Shown here piece by piece: positions 32,930 to 41,544 of a stretch of DNA of 64,000 nt. Source of the stretch: Limnohabitans sp. JirII-31 (GTDB lineage Bacteria > Pseudomonadota > Gammaproteobacteria > Burkholderiales > Burkholderiaceae_C). The translations under genes and the position numbers were made by a program. Position 1 is the stretch's first letter. Each line of letters starts with the position of its first letter. The stretch covers positions 175,839 through 239,838 of the forward strand of contig NZ_NESA01000005.1 of NCBI RefSeq assembly GCF_002778315.1. Direction: 5' to 3'. The notes below the pieces were generated by a model. The model was given only the letters and a program-made list of their open reading frames with translations. It searched no databases and was not told where the DNA came from.

Positions 32930-34102
32930 ATGCACAACACGCCCACACGTCTTCTACTTAATATCGGCCACGCCATGGACCACATGCTTTTGTTGGTTTT
33001 TGCCACCGCCGTCACTTCTATCGCGAATGATTTTGGATTGACGCGCTGGGAAGACCTGATGCCCTACAGCGTGGCGGCCTTTTTCTTTTTCGGTCTCGGT
33101 TCATTGCCTGCCGGGCGTTTGGGTGACTTGTGGGGTCGTCGCCAGATGATGATCGTCTTTTTTGTAGGGATTGGGCTCGCCTCCATCCTGGTTGGCATGA
33201 CCCGCACACCCATGGAGTTGGCGTTGGCTCTGGCACTGCTGGGTTGTGCGGCATCCATTTACCACCCTGTTGGCATTCCTATGCTTGTTCAAGGCGCGAG
33301 CCGGCCTGGCTGGACGATTGGAGTGAATGGTTTGGCTGGCAACCTGGGACTGGCGCTGGCGGCGGTGGTGACCGGGCTGTTGATCAAGTATTTCAACTGG
33401 CGCATGACGTTTGTCGTTCCCGGTGTGATCAGCGTTCTTTTAGGCGTGGTCTTTGCTGCCTGTGTCCCTCATGATGCGATCGCACCTGCAAAGAAAAAAG
33501 TGGCGTCAGGCAAGCACGCGGGTATGTCAATTTCCAAACTGCTGCTCATCATGACGATAGCGGCCACCAGTGCAAGCATGCTGTTCAACTTTTCTACCGG
33601 CAGCAATTACGAGATGCTGACGAGCAAGTTTGGTCAAGTCTCTCAAGATCCAGCACAAATTGGCATTTTTCTGGCCGTGGCTTATGTGCTGGCCTCTTTG
33701 ACCCAATTGCTGGTTGGACATTTGCTGGACCGGGTGCCACTGAAAACGCTCTATCTTTGTGTCGTGACCATTCAGTGCATTGCATTGGCCACGGCCACGG
33801 CCACAGAAGGTTGGCTGTTTTATCTTTCGCAAATCATCTTCATGGCTGCGATTTTTGGTGCCGTTCCATTCACCGATGCGATGGTGGTGCGGTTTGTGGA
33901 TGACGGCATGCGTTCCCGTGTCTCGGGCATGCGTTTGGCTGTTGCGTTGGGTGCCAGCTCACTGGCGATTTGGTTGATTGGGCCGATCGTGAAATCTGCG
34001 GGCTTCACGACCCTGCTGTGGGTCATGGCTGCCACTTCGTGCATCACCTTTGCAGTGGTCAGCCTGCTGCCTCGTACACCTTCGCACCAAAACGAGTGCT
34101 GA
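32930..34102 (+). CDS. MFS transporter
   Basis: The 390-residue protein has 12 predicted membrane helices and a loop 2-3 signature GRLGDLWGRRQMM. The N-terminal half contains IYHPVGIPMLVQGA, a pattern seen in the fosmidomycin-resistance (Fsr) group of transporters. The substrate is unknown, and drug or metabolite efflux is possible. Its gene is divergent from the MBL hydrolase with 69 bases between starts. The gene ends in a region of mixed composition before the hybrid sensor kinase on the other strand. Confidence 0.88.
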   Translation: MHNTPTRLLLNIGHAMDHMLLLVFATAVTSIANDFGLTRWEDLMPYSVAAFFFFGLGSLPAGRLGDLWGRRQMMIVFFVGIGLASILVGMTRTPMELALALALLGCAASIYHPVGIPMLVQGASRPGWTIGVNGLAGNLGLALAAVVTGLLIKYFNWRMTFVVPGVISVLLGVVFAACVPHDAIAPAKKKVASGKHAGMSISKLLLIMTIAATSASMLFNFSTGSNYEMLTSKFGQVSQDPAQIGIFLAVAYVLASLTQLLVGHLLDRVPLKTLYLCVVTIQCIALATATATEGWLFYLSQIIFMAAIFGAVPFTDAMVVRFVDDGMRSRVSGMRLAVALGASSLAIWLIGPIVKSAGFTTLLWVMAATSCITFAVVSLLPRTPSHQNEC

Positions 34103-34171
34103 TAGTGCGGCATTTATTGCATGCTTTGAAATATCCTTCGTGACCACTTGACCTTGAGGTCACCTGGAATT

Positions 34172-35944
34172 TCAAAGTATCTTTTCAGTAAAAATTATTT
34201 TTTCAATGGCTGCCGCGACATCATGAAAACTAATCGGCTTGTGCAGCACTTGTACATTTAACTGAGCAAATAAGTTGATATGAGATGGTGATGTATCGGC
34301 TGTGACGATGATGGCGGGTATTTCTTCGTTGTAGTTATCTCTCAGCTTTTGTATGAGCACATCGCCAGTGGTTTGACTCAAGCGGTAATCGCTCAAGATG
34401 CAATCAATGCGATCAATCGCGACAAGTTGATCGTCAAGTTCGCTCTGATGCTCTGACAGTACTTGGACGTACGCCCCTTTGCTTGCAAGCGTTTGCTTGT
34501 ACGCTTCAACGATGATAGGGTTGTCTTCAATCACTGCGATGTATTTGCCTTGAAGACTACGGTGTGAATCCTGCGTCTTGTGCGCCGGTTGTGCGGCATG
34601 GATGCCTTCTTCATTTGTAGAGACTGGAAACGGCGTGGTCACTGTGAATTTCGCACCTTGTCCCTGTGTTGATATCACGTGAACGTCAGCGCCGATGAGG
34701 TCGCACAAACGTTGAACGATGGACAGCCCAAGCCCCAGACCATCGTGCAGTTCTCGTGTTTTGTCTGCGCGGTAGAACTCATTGAAGATCTGCTGTTGCT
34801 CAGATGCAGTTATTCCGCATCCTGTGTCACTGACTTCGATGATCAAACAACCGTTCTCAGACTCAAAACGCACATTGACTTGACCGCTTTCCGTGTATTG
34901 AATGGCATTTGAAACCAGGTTGCCAATGATTTGTTGAAGCAGTAGTTTGTCTCCGCGCACCAACAAGTTGGGGTGGTTGATATTAAAAATCAAACCTTTG
35001 TTCGTCGCTTTGGATTCCGTCAGGTCGCGAATGGTGTTTGCGAATTCATCCAAACGGAAAACACGGTGGGTAACTTGCATCGCATCTGCATCGAGTTTGC
35101 TGATGTTCAACAAAGAGTCAAACATCGCATTCAGCGTGGTGATACCGTTTTTAATTTTCGAAAGAGATTTCTTTTCTACCGTGGGTAAGTTGTTTAAGTT
35201 GATCAAATCGAGATAGACGTTAACGGCATGCATGGGCTGACGTAAATCATGGCTCGCGACGGCAATGAACTTGGATTTAGCCACATTGGCTGCAATCGAC
35301 TGATCTCTCTCAGTCGCCAACTCTTGGTAAAGACACTCGTTGCGAAATCTGAGCCGCACTGAATCTTCAAAAATTTTGGCAAAGTTTTTAGCAATGCTTA
35401 GGACGACGATGTATAGCGACGCTAACCCTACAGAAAATGGCCACGGAAAAATATGCACAGACCATAACACCGTACTCAACGAGGGAATCATGATGGGCAA
35501 TGTGAACGCAAAAAACGTGGCGGGGTTCACGCTGTATGCGAACATGCTCGAAATCATCGCAGCAGTGGTCATGTAGACATAAATCATCCGATTCACCATT
35601 AGCAAATCAGGCGCCATCAAAATCCAGCCTAAGCCCCAACCAAAACCAACGATTCCAACGGCGTAAGTCACGATTTTTAAATCACGCTGTGGATTGAGAA
35701 TTTTCTCAGCCTCGTATTCCAGTTTAAAAATCATCCACGTTCGAATAACGATGACGATGAACATATAACCGAGCCAAATTGCTAAATGTGAGGGGTGCAC
35801 CTCATCTTTGAACATCGGTATGCAGAGCAAAGGTGCCAATACATTTGCAACCGTGGCTGAGCGTGCTGCTTTTGTGATGTGGGCCGATTTTTCACGCAGC
35901 AGATAGACGTTGTTGACCTCGTTGGCTGTTAATTCAAGCGTCAT
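34172..35944 (-). CDS. Hybrid sensor histidine kinase with receiver domain
   Basis: The 590-residue protein has about six membrane helices in residues 30-185 (as 7TM/MASE-like input modules), then a short helical linker. The H-box VASHDLRQPMHAVNVY (H232) and an N/G-box region ending HDGLGLGLSIVQRLC follow. A C-terminal receiver domain follows: EDNPIIVEAYKQ, phospho-acceptor Asp in CILSDYRLSQTTGD and Lys in VLHKPISFH. Related hybrid kinases in betaproteobacteria pair with LuxR-type regulators. Its start overlaps the regulator gene by four bases. AT-rich composition like the pilus region suggests a shared origin. Confidence 0.93.
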   Translation of the reverse strand: MTLELTANEVNNVYLLREKSAHITKAARSATVANVLAPLLCIPMFKDEVHPSHLAIWLGYMFIVIVIRTWMIFKLEYEAEKILNPQRDLKIVTYAVGIVGFGWGLGWILMAPDLLMVNRMIYVYMTTAAMISSMFAYSVNPATFFAFTLPIMIPSLSTVLWSVHIFPWPFSVGLASLYIVVLSIAKNFAKIFEDSVRLRFRNECLYQELATERDQSIAANVAKSKFIAVASHDLRQPMHAVNVYLDLINLNNLPTVEKKSLSKIKNGITTLNAMFDSLLNISKLDADAMQVTHRVFRLDEFANTIRDLTESKATNKGLIFNINHPNLLVRGDKLLLQQIIGNLVSNAIQYTESGQVNVRFESENGCLIIEVSDTGCGITASEQQQIFNEFYRADKTRELHDGLGLGLSIVQRLCDLIGADVHVISTQGQGAKFTVTTPFPVSTNEEGIHAAQPAHKTQDSHRSLQGKYIAVIEDNPIIVEAYKQTLASKGAYVQVLSEHQSELDDQLVAIDRIDCILSDYRLSQTTGDVLIQKLRDNYNEEIPAIIVTADTSPSHINLFAQLNVQVLHKPISFHDVAAAIEKIIFTEKIL

Positions 35945-36567
35945 TGCAAAATTTGATGCTTTTGGGCTTTGAGTACGGCTTGCGTCCTGTTAAACACGCG
36001 CAGCTCTTTGAATATTTGATTGATGTGAATCTTGACGGTTTGTTCGCTGATGTCTAAGTAATCGGCAATCACTTTGTTTGAATGGCCTTGCGAAATCAAA
36101 TTAAGAACTTCTAGCTGCCGTTGTGTCAGGCGAAACTCTTTAGGCTTGACGCTTTCATTGATCGCGACATAGTCGCTTTGAAGTGTCACCAGAGGCTTGA
36201 GCTTGCGAATCATGAATTCGGCCGTGCTATTTTTCGACAAAAACATAGAGGCACCGGCAGAAACTGTTTTCGGTTCCCACGCGTGTTCGTCCAGACCAGA
36301 AATTGCCACAACTTGTTGAACGTTGTGCCGCTCTTTGAAAACTTTGATGCCGGCTAAGCCACTCAGCCCCGGCATCAAAATGTCAAGCAAAATGACCCAT
36401 TGCTTGTTCGTGTTTTCAATAAGTTCTAGGCCTTCGTTGGTGCTGCTTGCGACGGCAACTTCAATACCATCCTCAAAGAATTCACGTGCAAGTTTTTCGC
36501 TCAACGCATCACGGTACACCGGATGGTCGTCAATGATGAGTACGGACTTTTTGAAAATTGCATTCAT
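35941..36567 (-). CDS. NarL/LuxR-family response regulator
   Basis: The 208-residue regulator has a receiver domain with acidic residues in LIIDDHPVYRDAL and phospho-acceptor D62 in ILLDILMPGLSG. The C-terminal LuxR-type helix-turn-helix starts LTQRQLEVLNLISQGHSNKVIADYLDISEQTVKIHINQI. It is transcribed before the hybrid kinase (ATGA overlap), which should phosphorylate it. The pair is encoded about 2 kb from the thin-pilus operon and may control it or the small proteins next to it; there is no direct evidence. Confidence 0.94.
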   Translation of the reverse strand: MNAIFKKSVLIIDDHPVYRDALSEKLAREFFEDGIEVAVASSTNEGLELIENTNKQWVILLDILMPGLSGLAGIKVFKERHNVQQVVAISGLDEHAWEPKTVSAGASMFLSKNSTAEFMIRKLKPLVTLQSDYVAINESVKPKEFRLTQRQLEVLNLISQGHSNKVIADYLDISEQTVKIHINQIFKELRVFNRTQAVLKAQKHQILQ

Positions 36568-36724
36568 GTTCGAGCGATGCTACAGGCGTGTACTGATTGC
36601 ATCAACTGAACTTTAGTTACAGATTTGTCATCATGATGCTGCATTCACTCATGAATAACTAAAAATGCTTCATTTATATTTAATATATTGTTTCTTATGT
36701 GTATTTTTAAAAAACTGTGATGCA

Positions 36725-37150
36725 CTACTGAAAGAGATTTTCGCTCACGATCTCTGCCAATTTGTGGCAAATTCTTACAGCCATGATTTTGGGTGCCGTT
36801 GCAGACTGAACGGTTCCTTGACCAACCGGGCCGTCGTAGTCGTAGTAAGACTGAGACAACCCATGCGCATATTTCTTGTATGAAAAAAGCCGATAGGACT
36901 CGCCGTTTGCGCACTTTCCTGCGAAGACAAATGTTTCTTCGTCGTTGCCAAGGGCCACGCGCATTTTTTCATCTGCTGCGCTGTCTGGCACGCCAGCCTC
37001 AGAGCCTTCACCCCATCTGAAATCGATAGGAGCTTGTGCAGCAGTTCGGTAGTTTGATGATGTTGGCGAACCACGCAGAAAGAGCATGGACGCTGTGCTG
37101 ATACTGGCAATAGATAAAAGCAACGCGATCAGAATACTGGGCTTCTTCAT
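36725..37150 (-). CDS. Small exported protein, paralogue of the 52-residue protein
   Basis: The 141-residue protein starts with a hydrophobic signal or anchor segment (ILIALLLSIASISTASMLFL). The next part SPTSSNYRTAAQAPIDFRWGEGSE is related to the shorter protein encoded just upstream. The remaining 85 residues contain Lys, Tyr and Gly (for example FVFAGKCANGESYRLFSY) and two Cys. I do not recognise a domain. It starts 3 bases after the stop of the small upstream gene and both lie near the response-regulator gene. Possible roles are a periplasmic or inner-membrane partner of the pilus or the sensor; not established. Confidence 0.72.
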   Translation of the reverse strand: MKKPSILIALLLSIASISTASMLFLRGSPTSSNYRTAAQAPIDFRWGEGSEAGVPDSAADEKMRVALGNDEETFVFAGKCANGESYRLFSYKKYAHGLSQSYYDYDGPVGQGTVQSATAPKIMAVRICHKLAEIVSENLFQ

Positions 37151-37153
37151 GAT

Positions 37154-37312
37154 TTAACTACCTTGTCCCCATGAGATTTCCGTTTTGACTTCAGGCGATG
37201 CTGTGTAGTTAGACGCTGTTGGGTAAATTCGAGAAAGAAGGGTGATGGAGACGATGCTGATAAGGGCGATGAATGCTGTTGATATCAAAGACATGACGAT
37301 GACAAATCTCAT
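37154..37312 (-). CDS. 52-residue membrane-anchored small protein
   Basis: This frame starts at the ATG at 37312 and ends in TAA at 37154. The product has a hydrophobic helix (about residues 3-28, VIVMSLISTAFIALISIVSITLL) and an outer part with YPTASNYTASPEVKTEISWGQGS. That part aligns with SPTSSNYRTAAQAPIDFRWGEGSE in the downstream protein, with shared P-T-x-S-N-Y and W-G-x-G-S. Two neighbouring related genes with the same pattern strongly suggest a real coding sequence, even though it is only 52 codons. The ribosome site is weak. Function is unknown. Confidence 0.65.
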   Translation of the reverse strand: MRFVIVMSLISTAFIALISIVSITLLSRIYPTASNYTASPEVKTEISWGQGS

Positions 37313-37847
37313 GGGGATAGCTGAATTAAGAAAATGAAAATCGTAGTGGCAGCTCCATACAAACTCAATAACAAATACGCTCTAGAACCAATGTGTCGTG
37401 TCACTGTGTAAAGAAAAACGCAAGACGAGTTTTAGATCGCACGTTTGTAATCGTGCTGCGTTTTCTCAAAATGTGCCCGCAATTACTTCGTCTGGCTTCT
37501 TCATAAGCTCTGAGTGTGCGCGTGAATAATCTTGGGAAATGTTTTCAATCTTTATCGGCGGAGCAATTCCTACAGCCGGCTGTATTTCAGAGGTCGGCAA
37601 AGTAAATCTGCATGTGAACCCCTTGATAAGTTGTGCTTAGGCACATTCAACTGTGTGCAAGGGGCGAAGACAATCAACGCTTAGTTCTAGACTTTATGTA
37701 TGGCTAGCGATAGAGTACTTTGCTCTCGCATGGTGGAGAGCGTCTGTCAGCATCGCCGCTTTGGCGATTGACGCTTCAAGCGTAATTTAATTTACGCCCA
37801 TAAAAAACCCCGCAAAGCGGGGTTTTAAAACTCAGTAAATCGGTAGC
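37313..37847. other. 535-base intergenic region with a decayed frame and hairpins
   Basis: No complete gene is evident. A minus-strand frame without a good start (37466-37600, product ending QDYSRAHSELMKKPDEVIAGTF) looks protein-like and may be a remnant. Near the panD end there is a run of small hairpins (37722-37797) and a strong terminator (37802-37826). A 25-codon plus-strand frame at 37333 is probably chance. Confidence 0.6.
37802..37826 (-). terminator. Intrinsic terminator of the xthA-panD operon
   Basis: A perfect 10-bp stem AAAACCCCGC/GCGGGGTTTT with an AAA loop lies about 22 bases past the panD stop. In the minus direction it is followed by six T residues, as in a standard factor-independent terminator. 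It can work on the plus strand too, with four T residues. Confidence 0.88.
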
Positions 37848-38252
37848 TCAACACTCATCCGTGCTATGCCCAGGCGCCGCCTGCGTGGGCACATGGTGGC
37901 GCAAGCCCACTTGTTGGTTCTTGTCATCCACAAACACCAGTTGAGGCTCATGGCCAGCTACCTGGTCTTCATGCACTTGCGCGAATGACGCAATGATCAA
38001 CAAGTCGCCCACGCTGGCGCGACGTGCGGCAGAGCCGTTGACCGAAATCATGCCCGAGTCACGTTCACCTTTGATGGCGTAGGTGATGAAGCGTTCTCCG
38101 TTGTTGATGTTCCAGATGTGGACTTGCTCGTTCTCGCAAATGTTGGCTGCTTCGAGCAGGTTTTCATCAATCGCGCACGAGCCTTCGTAATGGAGCTCAC
38201 ATTGGGTGGTGGCAACGCGGTGAATTTTGGATTTGAGCAGGGTGCGGAACAT
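37848..38252 (-). CDS. panD: Aspartate 1-decarboxylase proenzyme
   Basis: The 134-residue protein is PanD, a pyruvoyl enzyme that makes beta-alanine from aspartate for pantothenate and CoA. It starts [13 protein letters not shown] and carries the self-processing site YEGSCAID, with cleavage between G24 and S25 so that S25 becomes the pyruvoyl group. [19 protein letters not shown] forms the catalytic barrel. The C-terminal tail after residue 117 is longer than in the short enzymes. It follows the flavoprotein gene by 34 bases. Confidence 0.97.
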   Translation of the reverse strand: MFRTLLKSKIHRVATTQCELHYEGSCAIDENLLEAANICENEQVHIWNINNGERFITYAIKGERDSGMISVNGSAARRASVGDLLIIASFAQVHEDQVAGHEPQLVFVDDKNQQVGLRHHVPTQAAPGHSTDEC

Positions 38253-38286
38253 GGTTCAAACAAGGGCGCGTGAGAGAAAGTACGAA

Positions 38287-39606
38287 TCATAGTGGGCTCT
38301 GGTGCCTGTGTGCTTGCACATGCGCCAACACGCCGCCTGCGGCCACACGTCCACTGGCCAAGCAGGCTGTGAGCAAGTAGCCGCCAGTCGGTGCTTCCCA
38401 GTCAAGCATTTCGCCTGCCATGAACAGGCCTGGCTGGGACTGTGCCATCAAGTCTGCGGTGAGTGCTTCCAAACGCACGCCGCCCGCGCTGCTGATGGCC
38501 TCGTCCAGTGGGCGTGCGGCATGCAGGGTGATGGGCAGGTGTTGGATGGTGTGTGCCAGTTGCGCAGGGTTGTGCATGGCTTCTTTGCTCAGCACTTCGT
38601 GCAGCAGGCCCATGTGCAAGTTGTTGAGGTTCAAGCGGCTTTTGAGGTGGCTCGACAACGACTTAGAACCACGCGGGTGTGACACCTCCTCCAGCACACG
38701 TTCAGCGCTCCATTCGGGGCGCAAGTTCAGATGCAAGGTGGCGTGGCCTGTGCGTTCAATTTCGTCGCGCAACAAGGCAGACGCGGCATACACCAAGCTG
38801 CCTTCAACGCCGGTGGCCGTGGCCACAAACTCGCCTTTACGCTTGAACACATGCCCTAATGAATCGGTGAACGACAGTTGCACCGACTTGAAGGCTTCTC
38901 CCGCAAAGCGGCTGGCAAAGTGCTCGCTCCAGCCTTGGCGTTGGTTGATCTGCACGTCAAACCCGCAGTTGGACGGGCGCAGCGGTGCCACATCAATGTG
39001 CTGTTGAGCGAGCCAGCTTTGCCACGCACCGTCAGAGCCCAAGCGTGCCCAACTGCCCCCGCCTAAGGCCAAAAGCACCACATCGGCTTGTGCTGTGTGC
39101 GGGCCGCGTGGGGTGTCAAACGCCAAGGTGAACGTGTGGGTTGGCGTAGGCGATGGCTCGGGCGTGTTGCGCGCTAACTGGCCATTCCAGCGGTGCCGCA
39201 TGTGAAAGGTGACCGGTGTGCCTTGTGTGGGGTGACGCAAGCGGTGCAACCAGGCGCGCAACAAAGGCGCAGCTTTCATGTCGGTGGGAAACACGCGCTG
39301 TGAGGTGCCCACAAAGGTGTTGATCCCCAAGCCTTGCGCCCAATCCCGCGCGGCCTGGGGCCCAAAGCTGTGCAGCCACGGCGTGCAGGCTGCCGTGCGT
39401 TCGCCGTAGCGGGTGACAAATTGTTCCAAAGGTTCGGCGTGGGTGAGGTTGAGCCCGCCCAAACCAGCCAGCAAAAACTTGCGCCCCACCGAAGGCATGG
39501 CGTCGTACAAGTGGACGTTCAAGCTGGCCTGACTCAGCACTTCAGCGGCCATGAGCCCGGCAGGACCGGCGCCGATGATGGCCACCGTTGGACTGAGATG
39601 TGTCAC
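38287..39606 (-). CDS. HI0933/YhiN-type FAD-binding flavoprotein
   Basis: The 439-residue protein begins with the dinucleotide-binding motif AIIGAGPAGLMAAEVL and has ALGGGSWARLGSDG, a QxNCGF-like stretch and the closing SAGGVRLEALTADLM and PGLFMAGEMLDWEAPTGGYLL. These mark the BaiN/HI0933-like aminoacetone-oxidase or uncharacterised flavoprotein family, whose reaction is not settled. The GTG start overlaps the stop of xthA (GTGA), so translation is coupled. It lies in a three-gene minus-strand group xthA, flavoprotein, panD. Confidence 0.88.
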   Translation of the reverse strand: MTHLSPTVAIIGAGPAGLMAAEVLSQASLNVHLYDAMPSVGRKFLLAGLGGLNLTHAEPLEQFVTRYGERTAACTPWLHSFGPQAARDWAQGLGINTFVGTSQRVFPTDMKAAPLLRAWLHRLRHPTQGTPVTFHMRHRWNGQLARNTPEPSPTPTHTFTLAFDTPRGPHTAQADVVLLALGGGSWARLGSDGAWQSWLAQQHIDVAPLRPSNCGFDVQINQRQGWSEHFASRFAGEAFKSVQLSFTDSLGHVFKRKGEFVATATGVEGSLVYAASALLRDEIERTGHATLHLNLRPEWSAERVLEEVSHPRGSKSLSSHLKSRLNLNNLHMGLLHEVLSKEAMHNPAQLAHTIQHLPITLHAARPLDEAISSAGGVRLEALTADLMAQSQPGLFMAGEMLDWEAPTGGYLLTACLASGRVAAGGVLAHVQAHRHQSPL

Positions 39607-40406
39607 AGAACGCCTTCGTAGTGCAGGGTGATGGGCGCGTGGTCAGAAAATTTTTCTTCTTTGTAGATGTGGGCCTGCCGTGCTTTGGCTGCCATGTTGG
39701 GTGTAGCCAGGTGGTAGTCCAAACGCCAGCCCACGTTGTTGGCATAAGCCTGGCCACGGTTGCTCCACCAGGTGTAGCAAGCGTCGGTGGTGTCAGGGTG
39801 GAGTTGGCGGTACACGTCGACCACGCCGGCTTCGGTGGTGAGTTGTGTCATCCAGGCGCGTTCTTCGGGCAAGAAGCCGCTGTTTTTCAGGTTGCCACGC
39901 CAGTTCTTCAGGTCCGCTTCTTTGTGTGCAATGTTCACGTCACCGCACAGCACAAATTCGCGTTCGGCTTTGAGTGCGGTGAGGTGTGGGTACAGCGCCG
40001 CCAAAAAGCGGTACTTGGCTTCTTGGCGTTCAGGGCCCGATGAGCCGCTGGGAAAGTAGCTGCTGATGATGGAGAGCTTTTGTGTGGGCGTGTCAAAGCG
40101 CAGTTCGACATAGCGACCCTCAGAATCGAACTCGCCGCCATCAAAACCCACCACAACGTCGCTGGGCTCATGACGGGTGTAGACGCCCACGCCGGAGTAG
40201 CCTTTCTTCTCGGCGAACTGAAAGTGGCCGTTCAAGCCGGCCAAGGTGTCGAACTGGCCCTGTACGTCGGCGGCTTGGGCTTTGATTTCTTGTACGCAAA
40301 TACAATCGGGCTTGGCTTTATCGAGCCAAGCTTCAACGCCTTTGCGGGCGGCAGAACGGATGCCATTGAGGTTGAGGCTGGTCAGTTTGAACAAGGAATT
40401 TCCCAT
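39603..40406 (-). CDS. xthA: Exodeoxyribonuclease III
   Basis: The 267-residue protein is an ExoIII-type AP endonuclease and 3' exonuclease of base-excision repair. Marks are KLTSLNLNGIRSA, the metal-binding Glu in CVQEIKAQ, GDVNIAHKE, and the catalytic DYHLATP and SDHAPI. The ATG at 40406 would make its start codon overlap that of divergent pyrE by two bases. A TTG at 40394 just before TTCAAACTG gives the family-usual start LFKLTSLN and is a serious alternative. Confidence 0.93.
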   Translation of the reverse strand: MGNSLFKLTSLNLNGIRSAARKGVEAWLDKAKPDCICVQEIKAQAADVQGQFDTLAGLNGHFQFAEKKGYSGVGVYTRHEPSDVVVGFDGGEFDSEGRYVELRFDTPTQKLSIISSYFPSGSSGPERQEAKYRFLAALYPHLTALKAEREFVLCGDVNIAHKEADLKNWRGNLKNSGFLPEERAWMTQLTTEAGVVDVYRQLHPDTTDACYTWWSNRGQAYANNVGWRLDYHLATPNMAAKARQAHIYKEEKFSDHAPITLHYEGVL

Positions 40407-41103
40407 GACAGAAGGTACGGCAGCCAACAACACGTTGGCGCAAGAATTTGTGCAATTCTCGCTGGATTGCGGTGTGCTGAAATTTGGGGAGTTCAAAACC
40501 AAGGCCGGGCGCATGTCGCCTTACTTCTTCAATGCTGGCTTATTTGACGATGGCGCCAAGCTGGGCAAATTGGCCAGCTTTTATGCGCAGCGCCTGATGC
40601 AAAGCGGCATCGCGTTCGACATGATTTTTGGCCCCGCCTACAAGGGCATTCCGTTGGGTGCTGCGGTGGCGATTGAGTTGGCCCGTTTAGGCAAGAACGT
40701 GCCGTTTGCCTACAACCGCAAAGAAGCCAAAGACCACGGCGAAGGCGGCAGTCTGGTAGGCGCGCCGCTCAAAGGCCGGGTGTTGATCGTGGATGACGTC
40801 ATGAGCGCAGGCACTGCGGCGCGTGAATCGATTGCCTTGATCAAGGCCGCAGGCGCCACGCCGCATGCGGTGGTGATTGCCCTGGACCGCCAAGAAATGG
40901 CGACCGAGAAAAAAGCAGACGGCACCATCCAAGACGTGCCCTACAGCGCGGTGCAGTATGTGCGCGAACAAGTGGGCTTGCAGGTGTGCGCCATTGCGGA
41001 GCTGAGCGACTTGCTGACTTACTTAAATGCCCAGCCGGGCAACGCCATGGGTGAGCATCTGGCGCGCACACAGGCGTATCGGGACCGCTATGGCGTGCGC
41101 TGA
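40405..41103 (+). CDS. pyrE: Orotate phosphoribosyltransferase
   Basis: The 232-residue enzyme converts orotate and PRPP to OMP in de novo pyrimidine synthesis. Evidence is LKFGEFKTKAGRMSPYFFNAG, DMIFGPAYKGIPL, and the PRPP loop RVLIVDDVMSAGTAARES. The ATG at 40405 has an AAGGA site 7 bases upstream. It is about 20 residues longer than the E. coli enzyme; a GTEK-like insert (TEKKADGTIQDV) is visible in the latter half. Its start codon overlaps that of xthA on the other strand. Confidence 0.97.
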   Translation: MTEGTAANNTLAQEFVQFSLDCGVLKFGEFKTKAGRMSPYFFNAGLFDDGAKLGKLASFYAQRLMQSGIAFDMIFGPAYKGIPLGAAVAIELARLGKNVPFAYNRKEAKDHGEGGSLVGAPLKGRVLIVDDVMSAGTAARESIALIKAAGATPHAVVIALDRQEMATEKKADGTIQDVPYSAVQYVREQVGLQVCAIAELSDLLTYLNAQPGNAMGEHLARTQAYRDRYGVR

Positions 41104-41109
41104 ATCAGC

Positions 41110-41544
41110 TCACACGCCGCCTAAGCTGGCGCCGTGGCGAATCAAAATCAAAATGCCGGCACCCGCCAACAGCCCCGCCATCACAGCTGCAAACACGGGG
41201 TTGAGGTGCGTAAACCCAACCCAGCGCGGCAGCAGCTCTACATAGGCAGACAGCAAGCCTACTGCGGCAAAAGTTTTGAGGGTGAAGATGCGCCCCAGCT
41301 TGCGCCAGCCGAACACATAAAAAGGCAGGTTGATGACAAACAACACGCCACCCAGCGAATAGCCCAACAGGTAATGCGCCAAAAACGCCACGCCAGTGGT
41401 GCCGCCTGTGAACAAGCCCGCCTCGCGAAACAAACACACCCCCAAGGCGACGAACAGGCAGCCCGTCAAGAGCCCTTGTGCGTCCTCCCAGGTGCTGTGG
41501 GGCGCGGGGGCGGGTGTGAGGGTGTCAAGCTCTTGGGCGATGGC
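41110..41544 (-). pseudogene. Truncated YitT-family membrane protein gene
   Basis: The frame encodes a hydrophobic protein of the YitT (DUF161) type: LFREAGLFTGGTTGVAFLAHYLLG, the following helices and RHGASLGGV. Normal members continue well beyond this point with a second half; here a TGA follows GGV and the pyrE gene end begins 6 bases later, so the 3' half is missing. The N-terminal side is also odd: residues before the TTG at 41469 look genuine (AQELDTL, TWEDAQG), but no ATG, GTG or TTG precedes them before the gatB stop. Thus it is probably a remnant. If expressed from TTG it would be 119 residues. Confidence 0.65.

Noticed and set aside
37333..37410. 25-codon plus-strand frame MKIVVAAPYK...
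   Set aside because: Too short, no ribosome site, no paralogue in the window; chance in AT-richer DNA is likely.
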